Below are positions 11,635 through 19,389 of a stretch of 19,389 nt of DNA, in pieces. Each line of letters begins with the position of its first letter. Within the stretch, counting starts at the first letter, position 1. The notes below the pieces were generated by a model. The model saw only the letters and a program-made list of their open reading frames with translations, was not told the origin of the DNA and searched no databases. Location of the stretch: the NCBI GenBank assembly GCA_902362725.1, contig CABIXM010000028.1:16245-35633 (forward strand), in the 5' to 3' direction. The position numbers and the translations under genes are program-made. Origin of the DNA: Clostridiaceae bacterium (lineage in GTDB: Bacteria > Bacillota > Clostridia > Lachnospirales > Lachnospiraceae).

Positions 11635-13679
11635 TCTGATTTCTCCTTCTGCTTCTTGTGATAAAATTCCAAAGACTTCTCGTTATGGTTTATCTTTTGA
11701 CATTCTTCGGAACAGAATTTCTGCTGACTGTGTGTAGGCCAGTAGGTACTGCCACACACAGCACAGACACGCTGACGATAATAATGATTTCCTTTTTCAG
11801 CTTCTCTGTCGGCTTTTGTCTTGTCCTGCCTTGCCTGATAGCAACAATCTTTTGAACAGAATATCTGTCGGTTACTTGTAGGCACAAACTCTTTTTGACA
11901 GTGAGGACATATCTTTGTCTTGACGATTTCTCCACCGTTTTCAGCGAGTTTTTTCGCCTTTCGCTTCTCTCGGTAGGCTTTTTCACGCTCACGCTGTTTT
12001 GCCAAGCGTTCCATCTCAATCTGTTCTTCCTGTGCCTTTATTTCAGCAAGTTCTTCTTCTGTATAGGCAATATCGACCTGCCCGACATAGTTGAAGTAAA
12101 TATCAACCTTTTGTGTCCTTGCTTTTCCCACACCCTCTGCTTCATAAACCACAATCTTGTCAATGAGTTCAGCAAACATCAAATCGGAAATTTCTGTCGG
12201 CTCTTTGCACTTGCGAATTAAAGAAATGAAATGCTTAATATCAACAGCATTTACTTTTTCTTCGGTAAGTTCCTTTTCCATTTCCTCAATCTTCGTTTCC
12301 AGCTCAGCCTGTTCGTCATCGTACTGCTTCATCAGTTGCTTATACTGTCTTTCGGGCAGTAATCCCGAAACAAGATTTTCATACAAGCCACGAATAAGTT
12401 TAGACAATTCATCGTATCGCTTCTGAAAACGGTGCAATTCCGATTTATTGTGCTTTGGCTTTTCTGTCTGCTTTTCATTCCAAAGTGCTTGAAGTTCCTT
12501 TGCAAAGTCTTCTTCGTCATTCAGAACAAATCTTGATAATCGTTTGACAGCCGATAATATCAAGGCTTCAACATTATCAGCACTAATTGAATGGGCAGAG
12601 CAGGAGTTTACTTTGCTTGCATATCCGCCGCAACGGTAAGAATACTGCACCGAACGGTCTTTTTTACTGTAATGCGTTTGCAGGGTCATTCTTCTGCCAC
12701 AATCCGCACAGTACAGATAACCGCTTAAACGGTTGCTATGCGTTCCTCTTGCCGCTGTCCTGTTCGCTCGTTTCTTTCGCTTCTGAACGCTGTCCCAAAG
12801 TTCCTGCGAGATGATAGGCTCGTGCGTATTATAAAATACATACTGTTCATCTTCATCGGTATTCTTTCTTTTGTGCAGTTTGAAATTGGTGCTGACCGAT
12901 TTACGCAAAACAGTATGACCGAGATATTCCTGTCTGCTTAAAATCGCTCTTATGGTTGACATTCCCCAAAGATACGGGTCTGAAAACTTTGTTCCGTTAT
13001 ACTGTTCGGGGTGATATTCCTTTGCGTGTGCAGCCGGAATTAAAACCTTTTCTTCGGTAAGCAATTCAGCGATTGCTCTCGGACTTTTGCCCTCGTTGGC
13101 AAGCAAAAAGATACGCTTTACCACCGCAGAAGCCACAGGGTCAACGACAAGCGTTTGTTTGTCGGTTGCTAATCGGTTATATCCATAGGGAATTGAACCG
13201 CTACAACGCTTTCCGTCTTTCATACGGGCGTCAAACACAGCCTTGATTTTATTGCTTGTGTCTTTTGCGTACCATTCGTTCATTATATTCAAAAATGGGG
13301 CAAAGTCATTGTCAGAAGCATTATTGCTGTCGATACTGTTATTTATCGCAAGGAAACGGACATCTTTCTGTGGGAACAGAACTTCCGTATAAAAACCGAC
13401 TTGCAGATAGTTTCGCCCTAATCGGCTCATATCCTTAACAATAATCGTTGCGACATTTCCTGCTTCTACTTCCTTAATCAACTCCTGAAAACTCGGACGA
13501 TTGAAATTTACACCCGAAAAACCATCGTCAGTAAAATGGCGAATATTCGTGAACCCATTTCTGCGAGCATAATCTTCCAAGTATTTCTTTTGGTTGGTTA
13601 TTGAATTTGATTCACCATTGAGGTCATCATCTCTTGATAAACGCTCATAGAGTGCTGTAATCTTTGAAGTCCTTGACAT
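11559..13679 (-). CDS. tnpX: TnpX-like large serine recombinase
   Basis: The protein has 706 aa, practically the size of Tn4451 TnpX (707). The catalytic resolvase domain spans about 8-155, with Ser15 in LYERLSRDD, the SRLGR motif near 85-89 and DDGFSG near 51. The recombinase domain is at about 160-310. A zinc ribbon uses C324, C327, C350 and C360, and a coiled coil lies at about 410-475. Unusually, two further Cys4 modules sit near the C-terminus: C591/C594/C608/C612 and C639/C642/C656/C660. The enzyme excises the element as a circle and reintegrates it without a duplication other than the core dinucleotide. The start is set by AAAGGAGG 8 nt upstream. In the integrated state it lacks a strong promoter; in the circle the fused ends provide one. 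Confidence 0.95.
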   Translation of the reverse strand: MSRTSKITALYERLSRDDDLNGESNSITNQKKYLEDYARRNGFTNIRHFTDDGFSGVNFNRPSFQELIKEVEAGNVATIIVKDMSRLGRNYLQVGFYTEVLFPQKDVRFLAINNSIDSNNASDNDFAPFLNIMNEWYAKDTSNKIKAVFDARMKDGKRCSGSIPYGYNRLATDKQTLVVDPVASAVVKRIFLLANEGKSPRAIAELLTEEKVLIPAAHAKEYHPEQYNGTKFSDPYLWGMSTIRAILSRQEYLGHTVLRKSVSTNFKLHKRKNTDEDEQYVFYNTHEPIISQELWDSVQKRKKRANRTAARGTHSNRLSGYLYCADCGRRMTLQTHYSKKDRSVQYSYRCGGYASKVNSCSAHSISADNVEALILSAVKRLSRFVLNDEEDFAKELQALWNEKQTEKPKHNKSELHRFQKRYDELSKLIRGLYENLVSGLLPERQYKQLMKQYDDEQAELETKIEEMEKELTEEKVNAVDIKHFISLIRKCKEPTEISDLMFAELIDKIVVYEAEGVGKARTQKVDIYFNYVGQVDIAYTEEELAEIKAQEEQIEMERLAKQREREKAYREKRKAKKLAENGGEIVKTKICPHCQKEFVPTSNRQIFCSKDCCYQARQDKTKADREAEKGNHYYRQRVCAVCGSTYWPTHSQQKFCSEECQKINHNEKSLEFYHKKQKEKSECKDLLQTKELVSSTNSSEIITIPA

Positions 13680-13776
13680 TCTCTTATCCTCCTTTCTTTA
13701 TGTAATCTGATTTAGCATTACAGGAATTACTCCCTCTGCTAATAGGAGAAAATAGGGGTACAAAGCGGAACTGTTT

Positions 13777-13803
13777 TTCAAAAAAATCAAAAAAATTTTT
13801 GAA
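13777..13803. repeat. A/T-rich hairpin in the tnpX leader
   Basis: TTCAAAAA (13777-13784) pairs with TTTTTGAA (13796-13803). On the minus strand the loop and distal arm are nearly all T. It might act as a weak terminator against read-through from the helicase. The gap 13680-13852 holds only this, a GTAAT/ATTAC dyad at about 13700-13728 and the tnpX ribosome site. Confidence 0.45.
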
Positions 13804-13852
13804 GTTCTGAAACCGACTTTGATAACCTATTTTCAATTTAGGAACGCATTAT

Positions 13853-16800
13853 TTATCGTCCTACTAAAGTATAGCCCTCCGGTGCCAGCTCCAAAGCTGT
13901 GACGGTCTCTCCAAATCGGGAAGCCCAGCAGTCGAAGTGGGTCATGTTCAGCTCTTGCAGGCGTTCATACTGAAGGTAACGCTGCATGGTGTAAAGCTCG
14001 GTCATGGAGTTGCTGACAGGTGTGCCGGTGGCAAAAATCACGCCACGGTTTCCGGTGATCTCATCCATATAGCGGCACTTGGCAAACATATCGGAGGATT
14101 TCTGCGCGTCCGATGTGGAAAGACCAGCCACATTCCGCATTTTTGTGTATAGAAACAGGTTTTTATAGTTGTGGGCCTCGTCCACAAACAAACGGTCCAC
14201 ACCCAGCTGCTCGAAGGTTACCACATCGTCTTTTCGCCCTTCGGCTTGCAGCTTTTCCAGTCTGGCTTCCAGAGACTTTCTGGTACGCTCCAGCTGCTTG
14301 ACGGTAAAACGCTCGCCGCCGCTGGCCTGTACCTCTGCAATTCCCTCAGTGATCTCGTCGATCTGTTCATAGAGAAGCCGTTCCTGACGCTCCCGGCTGA
14401 TGGGGATACGCTCAAACTGGCTGTGTCCCATGATGATGGCGTCGTAGTCACCGGTCGCAATACGGGCGCAGAACTTTTTGCGGTTATGGGTCTCAAAGTC
14501 CTTTTTGGTGGTGACTAAGATGTTGGCAGAAGGATAGAGGCGCAGAAACTCCGACGCCCACTGCTCGGTCAGGTGGTTGGGAACCACAAAGAGAGATTTC
14601 TGGCACAAGCCCAGGCGTTTGGCTTCCATCGCAGCAGCTACCATCTCAAAAGTTTTGCCTGCGCCTACTTCATGTGCCAACAGGGTATTTCCTCCATACA
14701 GCACATGGGCGATAGCGCTTTTCTGGTGTTCCCGCAGGGTAATGGCCGGGTTCATGCCGCCAAAAGTGATATGGCTGCCATCATACTCGCGGGGACGGGT
14801 AGAGTTCATTTCTTCGTTGTACTGGCGCACCAGAGTCTGGCGGCGCTCCGGATCTCTCCAGATCCAGTCCTTAAAGGCTTCCCGGATAGCCTGCTGTTTT
14901 TGTGCAGCCAGGGTGGTCTCCTTGGCGTTCAGCACGCGGCGCTCTTTTCCGTCTGCGTCCTCTATGGTGTCATAGATACGGACATCCCGCAGGTTCAGGC
15001 TGTCCTCCAAAATCTTGTAGGCATTGGCACGGCTGGTTCCATAGGTGGTGTAAGCTGCTACATCGTTGTAGGATACGGAAGATTTCCCCTTGATCTGCCA
15101 TTCAGCAGTAAAGGAGGAATAGTTGACCTCGATACTGCGCTGGAGATAAAACGGGGTGTTGAAGGTCTCGTACATAAACTGCTGGATGTACTCTTTGTCG
15201 ATCCAGGTAGCGCCCAGACGCACCTCGATCTCCGACGCATCCAGGTCTTTGGGCTGGGCGGCGGTAAGGGCTTCCACATTGACTGCATAAACCTGGTCCT
15301 GCTGTGCCGCCCGCTGCGCCTGGCGCAGTTTGCGGCGTACATTGCCGGAAAGGTATTCATCAGCAGTCACATAATGGGGCGATCCGTCCTGTTCCAGCTG
15401 TCCCGGTACACGAAAGATCACGCCTTGCAGTTCTCCGGCCAGTTCTTCTTTGGTTTTTCCGGTAAGCTGGCTCATATAGCCCATATCCACGCAGGCTTTT
15501 TCCGAGATAGACACCGCCAGTGCTTCGCTTGCCGTATCCACCACAGCCACCGCCTGATGGGGCTTGATGGTCCGTTTGGTGAACATATCCGCCTTGCGTT
15601 CCAGCTTTCCGTCCTCGTCGATGACTTCCAGCGCACAGAGCAGGTAATAGGAAGAATCATCTGCATAAGCCAGCCGGTTTGCACGGTCGTTGATGAGACC
15701 GTATTTGGCAGAAAAGCTGTCATAGAGCCGGTTCAGTTCCGCCTGCTTCTCCCGAATGGTGCTGTCTGGAACCGCTGCATCCATCTGAAGGTCGATCAGT
15801 TCCTGCACACAATCACGCAGTCCCACAAGACCTTTCACGCGGGCTTCGGCGGTGGCGTTGAGATCAGGGCGCACCATGCGGCTGTTTTCCCGGTAGTACA
15901 CCTGTCCGTCTACAATGGCATAGGAATAGTTCTTCACATTTGGGTCAGCAGGAATGGAGGTGTCAATGGTTTCGCCCTCGCCCAGCTCCGGCAGTTCTGC
16001 CTCCTGATAAGTGCCATGAATGTACTTCACAGCATCATGCAGCTGATCGGCAAGCTCCAGCCCCTCAATGGGATTCACGGTGTAGTCCATGCCATGGGCG
16101 GTGCTTTCCGGTTCCTGTCGGCCCAGCACCATTTCCGGGTGGTCGATAAAATACCGGTTGATGGCAAAGCCGTCCTGCGTCTGTCCGGTCTGGGTCCACT
16201 CTGGTGCAATGTCCAGCAGGCGGTCCCGCTTTTGGAGGAAGATGATGTCCGATACCACCTCGGCACCGGCATTCTTTTTGAACGCGTCATTCGGCAGACG
16301 GATCGCTCCCAGCAGCTCAGCACGCTGGGCAAGATAGCGGCGCACGGTGGAATCCTTGGCGTCCATAGTATAGCGGGAGGTTACAAAAGCTACCACTCCG
16401 CCGGGACGCACCTGATCCAGTGCTTTGGCAAAAAAATAGTTATGAATACTGAAATTCAGCTTGTTGTAGGCTTTGTCGTTGACCTGATACTGACCGAAAG
16501 GTACATTGCCGATAGCAAGGTCAAAGAAGTCACGCCTATCGGTGGTCTCAAAGCCGCCTACTGTGATGTCCGCCTTGGGATAGAGCTGCTTTGCGATGCG
16601 CCCGGAAACCGGGTCCAGCTCCACGCCGTACAGACGGCTGTTTCTCATTTCCTCCGGCAGCATACCGAAGAAATTGCCCACACCCATAGATGGCTCCAAA
16701 ATATTTCCGGTCTCAAATCCCATACGGCCCACCGCTTCATAGATGGCCTGAATGACCGTAGGGCTGGTGTAATGGGCGTTGAGGGTGGAGCTTCTGGCGG

Positions 16801-19389
16801 CGACATATTCCTCCGGGGTCAGCAGCTCTTTCAGCTGGGCATACTCGGAAGCCCATGCCGGTTTCTCCGGGTCAAAGGCATCAGAAAGACCGCCCCAGCC
16901 CACATAGCGGGATAGGACTTCCTGCTGTTCCGGGCTTGCCTGCTGTCCGGCAGCTTCCAGCTCTTTCAGCAAACGAATGGCATTGATATTTGCCTGGAAC
17001 TTGGCTTTCGGACCGCCTTCACCCAAATGCTCATCGGTAATGCGAAAGTTTTTTGCATTGCGGCGCAGGTTAGCCTTGTATTCCTCATAAGATGCTTCCT
17101 CGGCAGCTTTGGCATTGGGAAAGGTCTGCCACTGGCCATTGACCTGAATGGAAACCGGGTGTTCATCCAACACTTCCTCAAAGGTTTTCTCCGGCTCAGT
17201 CACAGGGGCTGGTGGCTCCGGCTCCTCGATATGCAGTCGTTCCACCACCACATCATAAGGCAGATTGTTCTTATCGCCCGGATAGACGGCCATGGTCTCG
17301 GAATGGAAGGTCGGGGATTCGGTAGCCGGTTGGGGCTGTTCCTGTCCAAAACCGTCCTGCTGACGGGCATACATCCCGCGCAGCAAAGGTGCAACCTCAT
17401 CCCAGCGGAAATACAGCATAGCCAGACGCTTTTCCTCTGCATCCATGACTTCCAGTTCTATGCCCCGTGCCGTGGTACGGTAATCGGCAATATCGCCAGT
17501 CTCCAGATTCAGTGTCTCGATCTCACCGGAATAGGCTCTGCTCAGCCAGTAGGCGATCTCGCTGTTGCTCCTGCCGGATTGCAGCAGCGTGGAAATCTGC
17601 TTTTTATCCGCTTCATCCATCAGTCCATGAGCCAATACATCCCGTAAGTCCTGATCCGCCTTGTCCGGGTCAATGGGAAGAAACTCGGTATAGTAAGCAT
17701 TGCGGCGGTCTGCCCGAAGCAGCTGCTCGAACTGTTCTTTGCGCTCTGCCCGGTAGATGGGATATACCATCCCGGTGGGCAGAAGCTGTACGGTGTCCTC
17801 CCGCAGCTCGGTGATCTGATAGGCGTCATCCTCGATATACACGGTATCGCCCACGGCATAGACCGGGGCGGCGGGGTCATAGGAGGTTCTTTGCGGAATT
17901 GGGCGGCGAACTGCGTCATATTCCTCATCGGAAATGGAAACTTCGGAAGTCTGCTCTGTCTCGGCATCTGCGATCTGCTCGGCATCTGACATCACCTGTT
18001 GGATAAACGAATCATTGTCCGGTTTTTCCGGGTCTGCCACCTGGCCGTTGACGATCCCTCTTTCCTCCAGAGCTTCCCGGATGGCGATTGGGTCGATGTC
18101 GTCAAAACGGTCCTGTTCTTCTTCGGTATAGAACCGGTCCTCCTGAATCAGCTGGGCAAGCCTGCGCTGTACCTTCGGCCAGGGCAGCTGCGTTTCCTCC
18201 GGGCTTCCGGCACGGACAACGAACGGGATGTTGCTGCCACTGTATTCCTGAGCCAGCCATGCAGCGGTATCTTTCTCTCTTGCATGGTCTTTCATATAAC
18301 GGACGACAGCGTGTTTACTCTCGATATTGCCGTTCCATGCACAAAGGGCAGTATCAATATCTTCCTGAGAAAGAGGGCGCAGAAGTTCATGGAGCTTTGG
18401 ATAGGTTTCGTCGATCACTTCCCGGTGCAGTCGCTGTCGGAACTCCGGCACATCCGAATAGAGGCGAATCAGCTCCATATCCTTAGAACCAAGGACCGCA
18501 CGGCGCACAGCGGCATTGCCCTCGATGACAGCATTTTCACGGTCAGAATGCCCGCAGGCATTGCGGTATGCGGCATCCTCGGAAATGGCGGCAGTCACCA
18601 CAGTCTTATACTGCTCAAACTGCTCCCGAAGGGTAGGCTTTGGCGTTTCTTCCTCCACCTCCGGCTGCTGGGCTTGGATGGCATCTTCTTCTGCCAATTC
18701 CTTTTCAGCCTGGATTTTGTCATACTGCGCCTGTTCCTGTTCGGTAAGATAACGGCCTTTCTGGACAAGAGAGGTAATGCGCTTGGCAACCTTTTCCCAG
18801 TTCAAGTGAACATCCGGGCAGTCCTGCTTTTTATAGTGCAACCCTTTCCCGTCGTGATCTTCGCCGCTGTGTGTTGCGCCGGACAGGGCATGAGAGCGTC
18901 CGCCAATGCCATACTCGTCTTTGAGGAATCTCACTTTTTCCTTATCCGTATGGTTTTCCATGAAGAACGCATAGATACGGCCTTTTCCTCCGGCGAAACT
19001 GCTTCCGCCGGTCATGGCGGCGTCGATCTCATCCTCGGTAATAAAGTGCTGGACGGTTGGCACTTGGGAAAGCTCTGAAGAAAAGGTCCTGCGGGGCAGG
19101 TCAAGGTCCTTCAGGTTCTCCCAGATCTCTCTCGGTCTATGATAGTGAAAACGCAACAGGTCACGGTCCTGCTGATAGGCAGTCCAGAAGGCAGCGTATT
19201 CTTCCTTGAGGGTCTGGCGGAAAGCCGGTTCACTCAGCTGCTCCATCAGGCGGCGGGTCTCCTCCGGGAAACCATTGCCTTTGATTTCTGACAGGCAGGA
19301 CAAATATCCGGCTTCTCTGGCTTCCTCGCTGAAATCGTGGTACAGATACCAGAGCTTTTCTGAAAGGAGGGAGCGTTCATAGCCTGCCG
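13853..19389 (-). CDS. Methylase-SNF2 helicase of the ICE, N-terminal part, truncated by the inner element (5' end off the window)
   Basis: The frame is open to the right edge, beyond the first possible start (TTG at 19303), so 1844 codons are visible and the true start lies outside. Using numbering from 19303, related repeat modules lie at about 88-196, 311-403 and 545-660. An N6-adenine methylase-like domain has EPSMGVGNF near 866 (SAM motif I) and GNVPFG near 931 (motif IV variant). Helicase domain 1 has HEVGAGKT (about 1544-1551), DEAH (1708-1711) and FATGTP (about 1757-1762). After residue Glu1809 the sequence enters the transposon and ends G-Y-T-L-V-G-R-stop. Domain 2 is on the fragment 4625..6307; joined, 2416 residues are visible. 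Such giants are core genes of Tn1549/CTn elements, with a presumed role in DNA processing or anti-restriction during transfer. Confidence 0.92.
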   Translation of the reverse strand, partial: AGYERSLLSEKLWYLYHDFSEEAREAGYLSCLSEIKGNGFPEETRRLMEQLSEPAFRQTLKEEYAAFWTAYQQDRDLLRFHYHRPREIWENLKDLDLPRRTFSSELSQVPTVQHFITEDEIDAAMTGGSSFAGGKGRIYAFFMENHTDKEKVRFLKDEYGIGGRSHALSGATHSGEDHDGKGLHYKKQDCPDVHLNWEKVAKRITSLVQKGRYLTEQEQAQYDKIQAEKELAEEDAIQAQQPEVEEETPKPTLREQFEQYKTVVTAAISEDAAYRNACGHSDRENAVIEGNAAVRRAVLGSKDMELIRLYSDVPEFRQRLHREVIDETYPKLHELLRPLSQEDIDTALCAWNGNIESKHAVVRYMKDHAREKDTAAWLAQEYSGSNIPFVVRAGSPEETQLPWPKVQRRLAQLIQEDRFYTEEEQDRFDDIDPIAIREALEERGIVNGQVADPEKPDNDSFIQQVMSDAEQIADAETEQTSEVSISDEEYDAVRRPIPQRTSYDPAAPVYAVGDTVYIEDDAYQITELREDTVQLLPTGMVYPIYRAERKEQFEQLLRADRRNAYYTEFLPIDPDKADQDLRDVLAHGLMDEADKKQISTLLQSGRSNSEIAYWLSRAYSGEIETLNLETGDIADYRTTARGIELEVMDAEEKRLAMLYFRWDEVAPLLRGMYARQQDGFGQEQPQPATESPTFHSETMAVYPGDKNNLPYDVVVERLHIEEPEPPAPVTEPEKTFEEVLDEHPVSIQVNGQWQTFPNAKAAEEASYEEYKANLRRNAKNFRITDEHLGEGGPKAKFQANINAIRLLKELEAAGQQASPEQQEVLSRYVGWGGLSDAFDPEKPAWASEYAQLKELLTPEEYVAARSSTLNAHYTSPTVIQAIYEAVGRMGFETGNILEPSMGVGNFFGMLPEEMRNSRLYGVELDPVSGRIAKQLYPKADITVGGFETTDRRDFFDLAIGNVPFGQYQVNDKAYNKLNFSIHNYFFAKALDQVRPGGVVAFVTSRYTMDAKDSTVRRYLAQRAELLGAIRLPNDAFKKNAGAEVVSDIIFLQKRDRLLDIAPEWTQTGQTQDGFAINRYFIDHPEMVLGRQEPESTAHGMDYTVNPIEGLELADQLHDAVKYIHGTYQEAELPELGEGETIDTSIPADPNVKNYSYAIVDGQVYYRENSRMVRPDLNATAEARVKGLVGLRDCVQELIDLQMDAAVPDSTIREKQAELNRLYDSFSAKYGLINDRANRLAYADDSSYYLLCALEVIDEDGKLERKADMFTKRTIKPHQAVAVVDTASEALAVSISEKACVDMGYMSQLTGKTKEELAGELQGVIFRVPGQLEQDGSPHYVTADEYLSGNVRRKLRQAQRAAQQDQVYAVNVEALTAAQPKDLDASEIEVRLGATWIDKEYIQQFMYETFNTPFYLQRSIEVNYSSFTAEWQIKGKSSVSYNDVAAYTTYGTSRANAYKILEDSLNLRDVRIYDTIEDADGKERRVLNAKETTLAAQKQQAIREAFKDWIWRDPERRQTLVRQYNEEMNSTRPREYDGSHITFGGMNPAITLREHQKSAIAHVLYGGNTLLAHEVGAGKTFEMVAAAMEAKRLGLCQKSLFVVPNHLTEQWASEFLRLYPSANILVTTKKDFETHNRKKFCARIATGDYDAIIMGHSQFERIPISRERQERLLYEQIDEITEGIAEVQASGGERFTVKQLERTRKSLEARLEKLQAEGRKDDVVTFEQLGVDRLFVDEAHNYKNLFLYTKMRNVAGLSTSDAQKSSDMFAKCRYMDEITGNRGVIFATGTPVSNSMTELYTMQRYLQYERLQELNMTHFDCWASRFGETVTALELAPEGYTLVGR
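13868..13873 (-). promoter_or_regulatory. Orphan -10 box at the right end of the inner element (circular-form promoter half)
   Basis: TATACT lies four or five bases inside the right boundary, oriented toward tnpX. In the integrated state the helicase sequence offers only a weak TTTGGA at 16 bp. In the circle, TTGACA from the left end lands exactly 17 bp upstream, whichever core dinucleotide is assumed. Confidence 0.78.

Larger units (their letters stand above)
6366..13879. mobile_element. Tn4451/TnpX-family mobilizable transposon, about 7.5 kb, inserted in the ICE helicase
   Basis: It carries tnpX, tnpV, tnpW and a MobV relaxase gene, the hallmark set of Tn4451-type elements, and no known resistance gene. 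Boundaries come from the interrupted helicase. On the minus strand the right junction reads CCGGAGGGCTATAC and the left junction CTCGTTCCCGAAGGCACC. Crossover at a shared GA (13879-13878 and 6367-6366) or at the GG three bases on gives the same element length, 7512 bp with one copy of the core. GA is the dinucleotide known for TnpX and TndX. Deleting the element joins codons to P-E-G-T-G-Y-R in frame. The element is visibly richer in AT than its flanks. Terminal inverted repeats are only weakly evident, as expected for large serine recombinases. Confidence 0.9.

Noticed and set aside
6368..13877. Terminal inverted repeats of the inner element
   Set aside because: Inward-reading ends share only GGG, then a few scattered bases and TTT; too weak to annotate, and large serine recombinases do not need them.
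14573..16915. Long plus-strand open frame of 780 codons
   Set aside because: It is antisense to the helicase/methylase coding region, where GC-rich codon bias opens the complementary frame; no ribosome site or motif.

Overview
The window is a slice of an integrative conjugative element (ICE) of the Tn1549/CTn type found in gut Clostridia, with a second, smaller mobilizable transposon of the Tn4451/TnpX family inserted in its giant helicase gene. The assignment rests on recognised protein families: DUF3848/DUF3849, MobC, a CD1845-like membrane protein, a MOBP relaxase and a methylase-SNF2 helicase for the outer element; TnpX, TnpV, TnpW and a MobV relaxase for the inner one. The outer element looks GC-richer by eye; the inner one is clearly AT-richer. 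No chromosomal housekeeping gene, rRNA, tRNA or CRISPR was seen.

Layout, read along the minus strand (right to left): a very large methylase/SNF2-helicase gene (13853..19389, running off the right edge) is cut at about 13878. The inner element (about 7.5 kb, 6366..13879) follows. The helicase C-terminal part then resumes (4625..6364) and is followed by DUF3849 (3805..4623), mobC (3464..3802), a terminator, a 100-aa unknown protein (3010..3312), a CD1845-like membrane protein (2714..3013) and the N-terminal 368 aa of the relaxase (1..1104, running off the left edge). One gene runs the other way: an AlbA/Schlafen-type ATP-binding protein (1231..2640, +) with its own promoter and terminator, inserted before the relaxase gene.

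Inner element, in transcription order: tnpX large serine recombinase, tnpV, terminator; a consensus promoter with twin operator-like sites driving a DUF6442-like membrane protein, a small XRE regulator and a DUF3784-like membrane protein; a second XRE regulator with two membrane helices; an attenuator-like leader; a 63-aa Cys-rich protein, a RepA-like AAA ATPase, a terminator, a candidate oriT, the MobV relaxase and tnpW. No known resistance gene is present.

Two points stand out. First, removing the inner element at a shared dinucleotide restores an uninterrupted helicase frame (P-E-G-T across the joint), so precise excision would repair the ICE helicase. Second, the element ends carry the two halves of a promoter: TTGACA at the left end and TATACT at the right end. 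They are separated, but circularisation places them exactly 17 bp apart and pointing at tnpX. A 38-bp inverted repeat (35/38 identical) bracketing the accessory module and the leader before the Cys-rich gene are further unexplained structures.
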